A program made the position numbers and the translations under genes. This document shows, in pieces, positions 43,248-52,929 of a stretch of DNA of 64,000 nucleotides. The stretch's first letter is position 1, and every line of letters begins with the position of its first letter. The stretch is taken from contig SJCO01000001.1 in NCBI GenBank assembly GCA_005217565.1, positions 870,724 to 934,723 of the forward strand, read 5' to 3'. Source of the stretch: Puteibacter caeruleilacunae (GTDB lineage: Bacteria; Bacteroidota; Bacteroidia; Bacteroidales; Prolixibacteraceae). The notes under the pieces are model-generated. The model saw only the letters and a list, made by a program, of their open reading frames with translations. It ran no database searches and was not told where the DNA came from.

Positions 43248-44582
43248 ATGAAATCAAGAAGAGATTTTATAAAGAAATCTATTGTTGCGGGAGCAGCAGT
43301 CTCAATGCCTACCATTGTGTCGTCGAAGGTATTCGGAGCCAACGACCGTATCAATGCTGCAGTATTGGGAGTTAATGGCAGGGGAAAGAGTCACATTAAA
43401 GGATTTGAATCATGTGATAACGTGCAGGTTACCACCCTATGTGATCCTGATTTACCGCTATGTAAGAAACGCGCAGGTGAGTTTAAGGAAAAGTATGGAC
43501 GCTCAGTTGATGTGGTTCAGGATTTAAGAGAAGTGTTTGATAACAAGGATATTGATGTTGTAAGTATAGCATCGTGTAACCACTGGCACGCACTTTCAAC
43601 TATTTGGGCATGTCAGGCAGGAAAAGACGTATACGTTGAAAAGCCTGGTTCTCATAATGTTTGGGAAGGTAGAAAAATGGTGGAAGCTGCCGCTAAGTAC
43701 GATAGAATTGTTCAGCATGGTGTTCAATTGAGAAGTTCTCCAGCTCTTCAAGAGGCCGTTCAACTAATGGAAGACGGTTATATTGGTAGAGTATATATGG
43801 CCCGCGGACTAGTCTTCCGTTGGAGAGGCGATATCGGTACTCAGGGATTCTCTCCAGTACCTGAAGGATTGGATTACGACTTGTGGACAGGTCCAGCTCC
43901 AATGCGTCCATTCTCGAAAGATTGGGTACATTATAAATGGCACTGGCAGTGGCCTTATGGTAATGGTGATGTTGGTAACCAGGGAATCCACGAAACCGAC
44001 ATGTGTATGTGGGGATTAGGTGTTGGTCTTCCTACAAAGATTACCTCTATGGGAGGAAAATTCCTTTGGAACGATGCCAAAGAAGTTCCAGAGGTACTGA
44101 CTTCAATCTACAATTATCCTGAAGAAGATAAGATTATTCAATTCGAAGTACGTCCTTGGTGTACGAATACTGAAGATGGTGTATCGGTTGGTAATATCTT
44201 CTATGGAGAGAAAGGTATTCTTGTTGTGGATGGATATGATAAGTACCGTACTTACTTTGGAAAAGGTAGAAAGCCAGGTAAAGCAAATAGCGATAGCAAG
44301 GCGAAAGCAGCTACTGAAATGGATAGAGGAGCAGGAGGTACCGATGGACACTTCCAGAACTTTATTGAGGCTGTGCGTAAGCGCGATAAAACCATCTTGA
44401 ATGCTCCAGTTGAGACTGCCCACATGTCTTCGGCATTGGCTCACTTGGGTAATATCTCTTACCAGTTGGGACGACAGCTTGATTTCGATCCTAATTCAGA
44501 GAAGTTCATTAACGACCCGGAAGCAGATAAAATGCTTACTAGAAATTACCGTGCACCGTATGTAGTGCCTGAGAATGTATAA
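43248..44582 (+). CDS. Gfo/Idh/MocA family oxidoreductase with Tat signal
   Basis: A 444-residue exported NAD(P)-dependent oxidoreductase. The N-terminus MKSRRDFIKKSIVAGAAVSM is a twin-arginine-type signal; a Rossmann fold follows (about 35-160; INAAVLGVNGRGKSHIKGF) with the family motif DVYVEKPGSHNVWEG near 130, and the C-terminal substrate domain contains GNQGIHETDMCMWGLG. Secreted members of this family oxidise or hydrolyse sugars with bound NAD. The next gene encodes a DUF6807 protein, a frequent neighbour. A structured leader precedes it and a terminator follows. Confidence 0.92.
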   Translation: MKSRRDFIKKSIVAGAAVSMPTIVSSKVFGANDRINAAVLGVNGRGKSHIKGFESCDNVQVTTLCDPDLPLCKKRAGEFKEKYGRSVDVVQDLREVFDNKDIDVVSIASCNHWHALSTIWACQAGKDVYVEKPGSHNVWEGRKMVEAAAKYDRIVQHGVQLRSSPALQEAVQLMEDGYIGRVYMARGLVFRWRGDIGTQGFSPVPEGLDYDLWTGPAPMRPFSKDWVHYKWHWQWPYGNGDVGNQGIHETDMCMWGLGVGLPTKITSMGGKFLWNDAKEVPEVLTSIYNYPEEDKIIQFEVRPWCTNTEDGVSVGNIFYGEKGILVVDGYDKYRTYFGKGRKPGKANSDSKAKAATEMDRGAGGTDGHFQNFIEAVRKRDKTILNAPVETAHMSSALAHLGNISYQLGRQLDFDPNSEKFINDPEADKMLTRNYRAPYVVPENV

Positions 44583-44595
44583 TCAGATAAATACC

Positions 44596-44631
44596 GTCCT
44601 GTAAAGCGCTAGTCATGTGACTTTGCAGGAC
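44596..44631 (+). terminator. Hairpin after the Gfo/Idh/MocA gene
   Basis: GTCCTGTAAAG at 44596-44606 pairs with CTTTGCAGGAC at 44621-44631, with one mismatch, followed by TTTCT. Confidence 0.7.
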
Positions 44632-44648
44632 TTTCTAAGAAAGAAAAT

Positions 44649-45680
44649 ATGAAGATTTTAACTATTGCTGCTGTTGCTATAGCGGCGCTGTTTCTGAATT
44701 CGTGCATGAGTAACGAGAATACTGTTGAATTAGTAGAGAAGAGCAACGAAAGGAAAGTGGATGTAATGTTCGATGGTGAATTGTTTACATCGTACTTTTA
44801 TCCTACAAATGTTTATAAGCCAGTATTATGGCCTGTAGTAACGTCTCAGGGGACTCAGATTACCCGTCATCTTCCTTTTAAGACAGTAGAAGGAGAAAGA
44901 ACCGACCATCCTCACCACGTTGGTATCTGGTTTAATTATGGCGATGTTAATGGTATTGATTACTGGAACTACTCTGAAGCTATACCGAAAGAAAAAGCCC
45001 TACATTATGGTGCAATTGCACATCAAGAGGTGATCAGTATGGAATCGAAGGGGAACGTTGCCACACTTAAGACTAAGTCGAAATGGGTAAATCAAGGTAA
45101 AAAGCACCTTGACGAGGTGACGACCTTTAAGTTTATAAACAAAGGTAATGTGCGTATTATTGATCGATTTGTGATACTTACCGCTGCCGAGGATATTGTT
45201 TTTGGTGATAATAAAGAGGGTGTTGTTGCTATTCGTGTGACCAGTGAACTTGAATTGCCATCAAATAAGCCAATTACATTAACTGATGCGCATGGTATAC
45301 CTACAAAAGTTGAGGCGTCGCAATCAAGAGCCAATGGTGATTATATCAACAAAGAAGGTATTACCGGCGGTGATGTATGGGGAAAAAGATCGGTATGGGT
45401 AAAGCTGTTTGGTAAATTTGGAAATGAAGAAGTTGCTGTAACAATCATCGACAATCCTTCTAATCCTGGTTACCCTACCTACTGGCATGCCCGTGGTTAT
45501 GGACTGTTCGCAGCAAATACATTGGGACAGAAACCATTGTCGGGTGGTAAGGATGAATTAAACCTATCGCTTAAAAAGGGTGAATCGGTTACATTTAAGT
45601 ACAGAATGGTGATTTCATCTAATGCCAAAATGGAGGATGCTGAAATAAACAAACTTGCAGACGAATTTGCAAAACAATAA
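44649..45680 (+). CDS. DUF6807 (PmoA-like) family lipoprotein
   Basis: A 343-residue lipoprotein (lipobox LNSC, Cys19). The sequence VLWPVVTSQGTQITRHLPF followed by ERTDHPHHVGIWFNYGDVNGIDYWN is diagnostic for the family annotated as DUF6807 or 'methane oxygenase PmoA'; despite that name it is not a methane monooxygenase subunit. The conserved DHPHH cluster looks like a metal or active site. Members commonly accompany Gfo/Idh/MocA oxidoreductases in sugar utilization loci, as here. The exact reaction is unknown. Confidence 0.85.
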   Translation: MKILTIAAVAIAALFLNSCMSNENTVELVEKSNERKVDVMFDGELFTSYFYPTNVYKPVLWPVVTSQGTQITRHLPFKTVEGERTDHPHHVGIWFNYGDVNGIDYWNYSEAIPKEKALHYGAIAHQEVISMESKGNVATLKTKSKWVNQGKKHLDEVTTFKFINKGNVRIIDRFVILTAAEDIVFGDNKEGVVAIRVTSELELPSNKPITLTDAHGIPTKVEASQSRANGDYINKEGITGGDVWGKRSVWVKLFGKFGNEEVAVTIIDNPSNPGYPTYWHARGYGLFAANTLGQKPLSGGKDELNLSLKKGESVTFKYRMVISSNAKMEDAEINKLADEFAKQ

Positions 45681-45742
45681 GATTGAAGAATCTGCTTAGC
45701 ATTTATTTGTGTGAGTAAGGGGCATGTGCATGTTCTTTACTC

Positions 45743-45769
45743 TTAACCTGGGGATTGCCCCCAGGTTAT
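45743..45769. terminator. Terminator between convergent genes
   Basis: AACCTGGGG (45745-45753) pairs with CCCCAGGTT (45759-45767) around a short loop, flanked by TT on the left and ATTAAAA on the right. It serves the DUF6807 gene and perhaps the convergent permease gene. Confidence 0.75.
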
Positions 45770-45872
45770 TAAAACCTTCTCCACCGCCCCTGCATGTCAT
45801 TACTGTATGCTATATTTTCTCTCACGACCAGGTGTAAGTAAGTCGTGGGATATCATGGTCACAATAGGGAAT

Positions 45873-48194
45873 CTACTCGTACCTCAGGGCTTCCACAGGA
45901 TTTCTGGAAGCAGCTCTCCAGCTTTGCCAACTTACCGTTAGTAGCGCAATACCCATTGCTAGTGCACCTGCCATGGCAAAGATCCACCAGCTTAATTCGG
46001 TTTTGTATGCAAAGTTCTCAAGCCATTTATTCATGGCATAATATGCAATAGGACAAGCGAGCACAAAAGCAATGGCTACCCATTTGATAAAGTCTTTGTT
46101 TAACATTGTCAGGATTTCTGAAATCTTTGCTCCATTAACTTTTCTAATACCAATTTCTTTGGTTCGCAACTGATTGTAATACGTAATCAGCCCTAAAATT
46201 CCCATTATTGAAATGATTATTGTTAATAGTGAGAAATAGGTGATTATCTTGGCAGTATTAGCTTCTTTCCTGTACCAATTGTCAATGGTTGAATCAATGA
46301 ATTCATATTCGAATGGTTCACTTCCAGTTAATGAATCGAAAGCAGATTTTATTTGGTCCATTGTTCCTGCAATATCACCTCCAGAAATCTTTACTAGTAT
46401 ACTCCACGACCAACTTTTGTCTGATAAAGGTCGCAGCATGGCCATACCAACCTCCTCATGGAGATCACTGAAATGGAAGTCCTCTACAATACCGTATACG
46501 GGAAGTTCTTCGTTGTATCTTTTAAATGATTTTGGTTGCGATTCTAATCCTAGTTGTTTTACGGTTGTTTCGTTCAACCATAATACATTTTTCGACCATG
46601 CAGCCCCCGTTGGATTGTATTTTATCCCCATTAGTGAAAAGAAAGCCGAATCAACCATGAATTCCTGAAAACTGACAGGTTTATCATTGTAAGTATAAGA
46701 TTGGTTGTTGCCTCCTCCTGTTGGAGAACCAGCAACAAATGAAAATTGCTTTATTCCTGGTATTTGCTCTAATGCATCACTAAATACCTGCCTCTTCTCA
46801 TAAGGTAAATATTTAGTTATTTCTACAATATTTTCTTTATCAAAACCTAAGTCATATTGGCGTAAAAAGTTGGTTTGTTTGATAATTGCTGTAGAGCAAA
46901 TTATCAGAGCAATTGTTGCTGCAAACTGAAAAGAAACCAATACTTTGGAATATGATGATTTGTTTTTTCTTTGAAAACTGCCTTTTATAACCTCTGCCGG
47001 ATGTAGTTTTGTTAAGAATAATGCTGGAAATAATCCCGAAATACTTCCAATGGTTAGTGTCACTGCTGTGATAATGAGTAGACTATGGAAGTCTGCATTT
47101 TCAACTAATCCAATATTGGTATCCAACAAATTATTGAATATAGGTTCAGCCCCTATGGCGAAAAAGATACCTATACCTGTAGCAACAGTGCATAGCAAGA
47201 TAGATTCAAGAATGTGTTGTTTTATTAGTGCACTTCGAGAACTCCCCATTAGTTTTCTGATGGCCATTTCTTTGTTCCTAAAACTTGCTTGGGCAATGGT
47301 TAGGTTTATGTAGTTGATAATGGCAAGGATTAAAATAACCAGTACTATAACCGACAAAACAGTGATTAATGTAGTACTGTTTTGTCTGATATACCCTTTC
47401 TTACTACTGAAGTAAGATTCAGTTATAGGTTCAAACTCTAGTGTTTTAGCTCGTTCTTGTTTGTAATACCAATTCTCTTTCTTTAAAATGCTTAATGCTT
47501 GAGTTCCTTTCTCTGATAAACTGGTGTTTGGCTTTCCTAGAAAATAATAATTGAAAACACTTGCGTTGTCATTTTTTAATGCCGCTTCATACCCCAAAAT
47601 ATTAGGTAGAGATACGATATTAGCAATGATATCGCATTTCCTGAACTGTGTATTTTCAGGAAAGGTTTCAATAATTCCGGTTACCTGTAACACTGTACCG
47701 TTTCTACTTCTAATTTGTTTCCCAATAGGAGAGATATCGCCAAACAGTGCTTGCGCATATTTTTGAGTAAGTATAGCTGAATTACCTAATTTTAGAGCAT
47801 CTTCAGTATTGCCTTTAACAAGTGGAAATGAGAATAGATTAAAAAAAGCAGAATCAACCGTTAATATTTCTGCATTAAGTTTTTTGTTAGATACTCCTTC
47901 TGGTGCAAAGAAATCTTTACGATAATATACCCTAACATAGCTTTCCACTTCTGGAATTGCAGTTGTAAATTTATCCCCAATAGTTGCTCCGAAGGATGAA
48001 TTAGCTTCATTTACTAGTCGATATAATCTTGCTTTATTTTTATGAAATTGATCAACAGAAAGTTCCTGTTCAATGTAAGCACTTATGAGCACCACAAACA
48101 TTAATGAAACAGCAAACCCAAAGACAGTAATCACAGTGTATAATTTGTTTTTGGTTAGTTGTTTAATGAACGTTTTTATATTTTGTAATACCAT
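45873..48194 (-). CDS. FtsX/MacB-type ABC transporter permease
   Basis: A 773-residue membrane protein: one N-terminal helix (about 18-40, LYTVITVFGFAVSLMFVVLI), a large periplasmic MacB_PCD-type domain (about 42-275), three or four helices (about 280-440, FtsX domain), a second periplasmic domain (about 445-660) and a final group of three helices (about 665-765). This duplicated arrangement is the Bacteroidota version of lipoprotein or efflux permeases (MacB/LolC-like) that need a separate ATPase, not encoded here. Motifs YINLTIAQASFRNKEMAIRK and QLRTKEIGIRKVNGAK are the usual coupling helices. Substrate unknown; single-gene unit. Confidence 0.9.
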   Translation of the reverse strand: MVLQNIKTFIKQLTKNKLYTVITVFGFAVSLMFVVLISAYIEQELSVDQFHKNKARLYRLVNEANSSFGATIGDKFTTAIPEVESYVRVYYRKDFFAPEGVSNKKLNAEILTVDSAFFNLFSFPLVKGNTEDALKLGNSAILTQKYAQALFGDISPIGKQIRSRNGTVLQVTGIIETFPENTQFRKCDIIANIVSLPNILGYEAALKNDNASVFNYYFLGKPNTSLSEKGTQALSILKKENWYYKQERAKTLEFEPITESYFSSKKGYIRQNSTTLITVLSVIVLVILILAIINYINLTIAQASFRNKEMAIRKLMGSSRSALIKQHILESILLCTVATGIGIFFAIGAEPIFNNLLDTNIGLVENADFHSLLIITAVTLTIGSISGLFPALFLTKLHPAEVIKGSFQRKNKSSYSKVLVSFQFAATIALIICSTAIIKQTNFLRQYDLGFDKENIVEITKYLPYEKRQVFSDALEQIPGIKQFSFVAGSPTGGGNNQSYTYNDKPVSFQEFMVDSAFFSLMGIKYNPTGAAWSKNVLWLNETTVKQLGLESQPKSFKRYNEELPVYGIVEDFHFSDLHEEVGMAMLRPLSDKSWSWSILVKISGGDIAGTMDQIKSAFDSLTGSEPFEYEFIDSTIDNWYRKEANTAKIITYFSLLTIIISIMGILGLITYYNQLRTKEIGIRKVNGAKISEILTMLNKDFIKWVAIAFVLACPIAYYAMNKWLENFAYKTELSWWIFAMAGALAMGIALLTVSWQSWRAASRNPVEALRYE

Positions 48195-48500
48195 AATCTA
48201 TCGCGTTTCTAATTGTCTACTTTCGTTTCATAGGGCAATCCCCAAAGTTTATTCCCAAATTTACAATACAGTAAAGAGAATGTCTAATGTTTTCTGCATG
48301 CCAGAATAATGCCATGGTTTTAAATGATTGATAACTAGTGGTGTGTTCTTCTAGTGTGGTGAAAGGATGTGAAAAAGGTTTACATTACATGTTAAATAAT
48401 TTTACAATTCACCGTTCCATCATTAATTTCATTAACCGTTTATCGAAGCGAATGCGGTCTCCTTTTTCCTATTCGTGGTCTCCTTGGTAAGCCCCTATTT
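48195..48500. other. Intergenic region between the permease and GntR genes
   Basis: No gene seen. A minus-strand TAAATTTG box (48263 down to 48256) could be the -7 element of the permease promoter, with no matching -33 element. Confidence 0.35.
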
Positions 48501-48642
48501 ACTGTTCTTTCAGCTAATTTATAACTCACAATTCGGGAGAGGTGCTTCTTATTTTCTTTTTAAAGAATTTGGTGAGTGAATTATTTTTTCCATATATTAA
48601 TACAAGAACAGTATAGAACAGTCTGCTACTATGTAGAACAGT
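48501..48642 (+). promoter_or_regulatory. Four AGAACAGT sites upstream of the GntR gene
   Basis: AGAACAGT occurs at 48605-48612, 48615-48622 and 48635-48642, that is at 10- and 20-bp steps on one helix face, and in inverted orientation (ACTGTTCT) at 48501-48508. The cluster ends 24 bp before the GntR start codon, which suggests an autoregulatory operator. Confidence 0.55.
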
Positions 48643-48666
48643 TAACTTGATAGAATACACCACAAT

Positions 48667-49689
48667 ATGGATAAAAACTTCCACGATTTAATAATAATCA
48701 ACAAGGATAATGACAGTCCTATATATCAACAAATAGTTGACTCTATAATGGAGGGCATTATGCAGGGACGGTTAAAGGAAAATGATCAGTTACCCTCTGT
48801 GAATTTCATCTTGAGAGAATATGGAATTGCCAGACAAACACTAATAAAAGCTTTAAGGTTACTTCAAGAAAAAGGAATTGTCAAAGCCGTTCATGGGAAA
48901 GGGTATTTTATTACTAATGCATCAACTGCTGTCGGATATCGCGTATTTGTCCTTTTCGACACATTTGCGTCATATAAAGAAGTTTTATACTCGGCTATAA
49001 AAGACCGTTTTGGCGAGAGTGCGGAGTTAGATATTTACTTTCATCACTATAACGATGATCTATTTCAGAAGCTGGTAAGTACAGCTTTAGGAAACTATAC
49101 GCACTATCTAATTCTACCATACACCTTCAGCGGGATAAATGATGCATTGAAGGTGTTACCAAAAAAGAAGGTCTATTTGTTTGATATCGAGCCTGACAAT
49201 CTTACGCTTCAATATCAAGGTGTATTTCAGGATTTCTATAAAGATGTGTTATCGGCATTAGTTACAGTAAAAAAGGATATTCAAAAGTACGATTCAATTT
49301 TATTGGTCAACCGTTACAATATCTCAATGGTGCCTAAAGGCATCCTTAATGCATTCAATGATTTCATTGCAACAAATCAAATAAATGGAAGTATAATAGA
49401 TTCACTAAAGGGTAGACAAGTAGCAAAAGGTCAGGGATATATTGTCTTCGATGATGAAGACTTGGTATATCTTATAGAAGAATGTAATAAGCTCAATTTA
49501 AGCATTGGACACGATGTAGGCATCATCTCCTACAACGATACTCCTTTAAAGAAAGTTGTGGCAGACGGAATATCTGTAATATCAACCGACTTTATAAAAC
49601 TGGGAGAAGATATCGTCGATATGATCATTAAAAGAGAAAAAGTACGCAAATATAATCCAAGTAAGATTATTCGTCGCGGCTCATTTTAA
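48667..49689 (+). CDS. GntR-family regulator with LacI-type sugar-binding domain
   Basis: A 340-residue transcription factor: winged helix GntR domain (about 10-80; SPIYQQIVDSIMEGIMQGRL, QLPSVNFILREYGIARQTLIKAL) followed by a periplasmic-binding-protein-like effector domain (about 90-335; ISYNDTPLKKVVADGISVIS near the end). The AraR-type combination of GntR DNA binding and LacI-like sugar binding fits a regulator responding to a mono- or disaccharide. It precedes by 46 bp the GH120 gene, so a xylose-type or related sugar is a reasonable effector. The upstream AGAACAGT cluster may be its binding site. Confidence 0.92.
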   Translation: MDKNFHDLIIINKDNDSPIYQQIVDSIMEGIMQGRLKENDQLPSVNFILREYGIARQTLIKALRLLQEKGIVKAVHGKGYFITNASTAVGYRVFVLFDTFASYKEVLYSAIKDRFGESAELDIYFHHYNDDLFQKLVSTALGNYTHYLILPYTFSGINDALKVLPKKKVYLFDIEPDNLTLQYQGVFQDFYKDVLSALVTVKKDIQKYDSILLVNRYNISMVPKGILNAFNDFIATNQINGSIIDSLKGRQVAKGQGYIVFDDEDLVYLIEECNKLNLSIGHDVGIISYNDTPLKKVVADGISVISTDFIKLGEDIVDMIIKREKVRKYNPSKIIRRGSF

Positions 49690-49735
49690 TATTCCTTTAA
49701 ATGACACTAAACCATGTAATTAATAAAAGATAAAG

Positions 49736-51604
49736 ATGAAGAAAGTGATTTTAGGCCTTGCCATTGTATTTATGGCGAGTACATTAAATGCGAAAGAGTA
49801 TCATGTATCTAAGAAAGGAAATGATGCGAATAAAGGTGATCTGAATGCACCCTTTTTGACAATCCAGGCAGCAGCAGATGTTGCACAACCTGGCGATATG
49901 ATTACTGTTCATGAAGGAATCTATCGTGAATGGATAAATCCACCAAGAGGAGGGGAATCTGATTCGAAGAGAATTACCTATCGGGCAGCAGCCAATGAAA
50001 AGGTTGAAATTAAAGGCTCAGAAGAAGTAAAAGGATGGAAAAAAGCCAAAGATGGCGTATGGAAGATTGTATTGCCCAATTCTTTCTTTGGCGATTATAA
50101 TCCATTTAAAGATAAAATAGAAGGTGACTGGTTTAACGATCATGGTAGAGTACATCATACGGGGGAGGTGTTCTTAAATGGAAATTCATTTAACGAACAA
50201 GCCGATATTAAACAAGTGCAAAATGCCGAGGAGTCATCCTATGTTTGGTATTGTGAAAGCGACGATGAGACCACAACCATATGGGCAAATTTTCATGACT
50301 ATAATCCAAATAAAGAATTTGTTGAAATAAGTACGCGTAGAACCTGTTTTTACCCGACTAAGCAACAAGTGAACTTCATAACAATTAAAGGCTTTGAAAT
50401 CAGTCAGGCGGCAACCCAGTGGGGAGCCCCAACAGCTGAGCAAATTGGAATGATTGCAACACACTGGAATAAAGGTTGGATCATCGAAGATAATATCATT
50501 CATGATTCAAGATGTTCAGGAATCACTCTTGGAAAAGAGAGAGCAACAGGTCATAATGTGTGGTCAAAAGATCGCAGTAAGGACGGCTCTCTTCATTATA
50601 TCGAGGTGATCTTTAAAACATTAAAGATTGGGTGGAATAAGGATAATATCGGTTCACATGTTATCAGAAACAATGAAATTTACCACTGCGAACAAACAGG
50701 GATATGCGGTAGTATGGGAGCTGCATTTAGTGTAATTGAAAATAACCATATCCATGATATCTGGAGAAAGCGACAATTTAGTGGTGCTGAAATTGCAGGG
50801 ATTAAGTTTCACGGAGCAATTGATGCGGTTATAAAAAAGAATCGTATTCATAACTGTGGAAGAGGGATATGGCTTGATTGGATGAGTCAGGGTGCACGTG
50901 TTTCTACTAATTTAATGTACGATAATAATCAGCAAGACCTGTTTTTAGAGGTTAATCACGGACCAACGCTTGTCGACAATAATCTATTGCTATCGGAAGA
51001 ATCCGTATGGTATATGTCTCAAGGAACAGCATATGTGCACAATCTCATTGCTGGTCAGATTAAATTACAAGCAGAGCTTAGTCGATTTACACCGTACCAT
51101 TTCCCTCACTCTACCGACGTTGCAGGTTTTGCATCGATATATACTGGTGACGATCGATTCTTCAACAATATATTCGTTGGCAATGGTGAAAATGCATCTG
51201 TTAGAAGTCACAACAGTAGTTACGGACTAACTTGTGTCAATAAGGTAAAACTACCGGTTTGGATTAGCGGGAATATATACTTTAACGGGGCAGTTCCTTC
51301 ATCGAAAGAAACCAGGTTCTTTGTCGATTCCATTGTAAATCCAAACATTAAAGTTGAGGAAAATAATGATGAGGTATATCTTGAAATTACCTATTCTGAA
51401 GGGGGGAAAGAAGTAGAGAGAACACTTGTTACTACTGAGACATTAGGCAAAGCAAAAATGGCCAATCAGCAATATGAAAGTGCCGATGGCTCACCTATAA
51501 AATTTGTACCTGATTATTTTGGAAAAGCTAGAAACGAAAGTAATCCTTATCCCGGACCATTTGCCAAACCAAGGAATGGTAAACAAAGATTGAAAGTCTG
51601 GTAG
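49736..51604 (+). CDS. GH120 family glycosidase (beta-xylosidase-like), exported
   Basis: A 622-residue protein with signal peptide (about 1-19, LNAKEYHV) and a right-handed parallel beta-helix. The sequence follows the GH120 beta-xylosidase XylC pattern as I know it: KGNDANKGDLNAPFLTIQAA, HEGIYREW, ITYRAA, LPNSFFGDYNP, GWIIEDNIIHD, EIAGIKFHGAID. Catalytic residues would be Asp381 (IWLDW) and Glu405 (LFLEVNHGP), one residue further apart than in XylC. It is probably an exo-acting enzyme on beta-xylosides or similar sugars. It follows the GntR regulator and precedes the UroD-family gene by 21 bp. Confidence 0.88.
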   Translation: MKKVILGLAIVFMASTLNAKEYHVSKKGNDANKGDLNAPFLTIQAAADVAQPGDMITVHEGIYREWINPPRGGESDSKRITYRAAANEKVEIKGSEEVKGWKKAKDGVWKIVLPNSFFGDYNPFKDKIEGDWFNDHGRVHHTGEVFLNGNSFNEQADIKQVQNAEESSYVWYCESDDETTTIWANFHDYNPNKEFVEISTRRTCFYPTKQQVNFITIKGFEISQAATQWGAPTAEQIGMIATHWNKGWIIEDNIIHDSRCSGITLGKERATGHNVWSKDRSKDGSLHYIEVIFKTLKIGWNKDNIGSHVIRNNEIYHCEQTGICGSMGAAFSVIENNHIHDIWRKRQFSGAEIAGIKFHGAIDAVIKKNRIHNCGRGIWLDWMSQGARVSTNLMYDNNQQDLFLEVNHGPTLVDNNLLLSEESVWYMSQGTAYVHNLIAGQIKLQAELSRFTPYHFPHSTDVAGFASIYTGDDRFFNNIFVGNGENASVRSHNSSYGLTCVNKVKLPVWISGNIYFNGAVPSSKETRFFVDSIVNPNIKVEENNDEVYLEITYSEGGKEVERTLVTTETLGKAKMANQQYESADGSPIKFVPDYFGKARNESNPYPGPFAKPRNGKQRLKVW

Positions 51605-51625
51605 AGGTAATATATAGTAGAAGAT

Positions 51626-52882
51626 ATGATGAAGTCAAGAGAACACTTAAAAACGGCATTAAATCATAAGCAACCCGACCGAATACCTGTCGACTTTGGA
51701 TCGAACGCGGTTACCGGTATTCATGTGCGGATTATTGAGCAATTAAGAGAGTATTACGGTCTTGAAAAACGACAGGTAAAAGCTATTGAGCCATATCAAA
51801 TGCTGGGAGAGGTTGAAGATGATCTTCTGGATGCCATGGGAGTCGATGTTATTGGACTGTGGGGAAAAAATAACATGTTTGGGATACCTCAGGAGAATTG
51901 GAAACCATTCAAAACCTTTTGGGGACAGGAAATACTTGTTCCTGGAAATTTCAACACTACCGTCGACAACAACGGAGATCTATTGATTTATCCTGAAGGT
52001 GATAACACAGTAACTGCAAGTGGGAAGATGCCTAAGTCAAGTTATTTTTTCGATGCAATTATTCGCCAGGATCCCATCGACGAAACCAAGTTAAGTCCGG
52101 AAGATAACCTGGAGGAGTTTACATTACTGACTGGTGATGACTTGTTATGGTGGAAAGATCAGGCCACAAAAGCAGCTGATTCCGATAGAGGTGTAATTGC
52201 CAACTTCGGAGGTACTGGCTTAGGAGATATTGCGCTTGTTCCAGCGATGAATCTCAAACACCCTAAGGGAATACGCGATATCACAGAGTGGTATATGTCT
52301 TCACTTATGCGTCCCGACTATCTGCATAAGGTATTTGACAGGCAAACGGATATCGCAATTGCAAATTTCAAAAGGCTGTACGATGTTGTGGGGGATAATA
52401 TTGATGCTGTCTTTATATGTGGTACTGATTTCGGGACACAGGATTCTACGTTCTGTTCCCCAGAGGCTTATGATGAGCTGTATGCTCCTTACTATCGCAA
52501 AATGAATAATTGGATTCATCAAAACACCGAATGGAAGACCTTTAAACATTGTTGTGGAGCGGTGGAGTCTTTTATGGCAAACTTTATCGATTCGGGATTT
52601 GATATCATCAATCCGGTTCAAATTAATGCTGCAGGGATGATTCCTGAACATTTGAAGAAGGAGTATGGTGACCATCTTGTCTTCTGGGGTGGTGGGGTAG
52701 ATACCCAAAAAGTGCTGCCATATGGTAAACCAAGTGAGGTAAAAGATCAAGTACTGCAACTGTGTGATATTTTCTCAAAGAATGGTGGTTTTGTTTTTAA
52801 TACTGTCCACAATATCCAGGCAAATGTTCCAATAGAGAATGTGATTGCTATGCTTGATGCTGTTGAGGAGTATAATAATTAG
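51626..52882 (+). CDS. Uroporphyrinogen decarboxylase family protein (methyltransferase-like)
   Basis: A 418-residue cytoplasmic protein of the UroD/MtaA/CmuA superfamily: N-terminal MKSREHLKTALNHKQPDRIPVDFGSN is typical, and the zinc-type motif HCCG (His308-Cys309-Cys310-Gly311) sits in TFKHCCGAVESFM. True heme-pathway UroD lacks this His-Cys pattern, so this is more likely a methylcobamide- or thiol-dependent methyltransferase-like enzyme. Linkage to a GH120 glycosidase suggests action on a released, perhaps O-methylated, sugar; this is inference. Copy E of the palindromic repeat begins right after the stop codon. No corrinoid protein gene is adjacent. Confidence 0.85.
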   Translation: MMKSREHLKTALNHKQPDRIPVDFGSNAVTGIHVRIIEQLREYYGLEKRQVKAIEPYQMLGEVEDDLLDAMGVDVIGLWGKNNMFGIPQENWKPFKTFWGQEILVPGNFNTTVDNNGDLLIYPEGDNTVTASGKMPKSSYFFDAIIRQDPIDETKLSPEDNLEEFTLLTGDDLLWWKDQATKAADSDRGVIANFGGTGLGDIALVPAMNLKHPKGIRDITEWYMSSLMRPDYLHKVFDRQTDIAIANFKRLYDVVGDNIDAVFICGTDFGTQDSTFCSPEAYDELYAPYYRKMNNWIHQNTEWKTFKHCCGAVESFMANFIDSGFDIINPVQINAAGMIPEHLKKEYGDHLVFWGGGVDTQKVLPYGKPSEVKDQVLQLCDIFSKNGGFVFNTVHNIQANVPIENVIAMLDAVEEYNN

Positions 52883-52929
52883 GGCTCTTCATTTTTGCTA
52901 CAGACATTATCTGCCCATCCGGGCAGATT

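Noticed and set aside
44649-45680. Methane monooxygenase-related function for the PmoA-like protein
   Set aside because: The family name is misleading; the protein is a secreted lipoprotein without the membrane helices of particulate methane monooxygenase.
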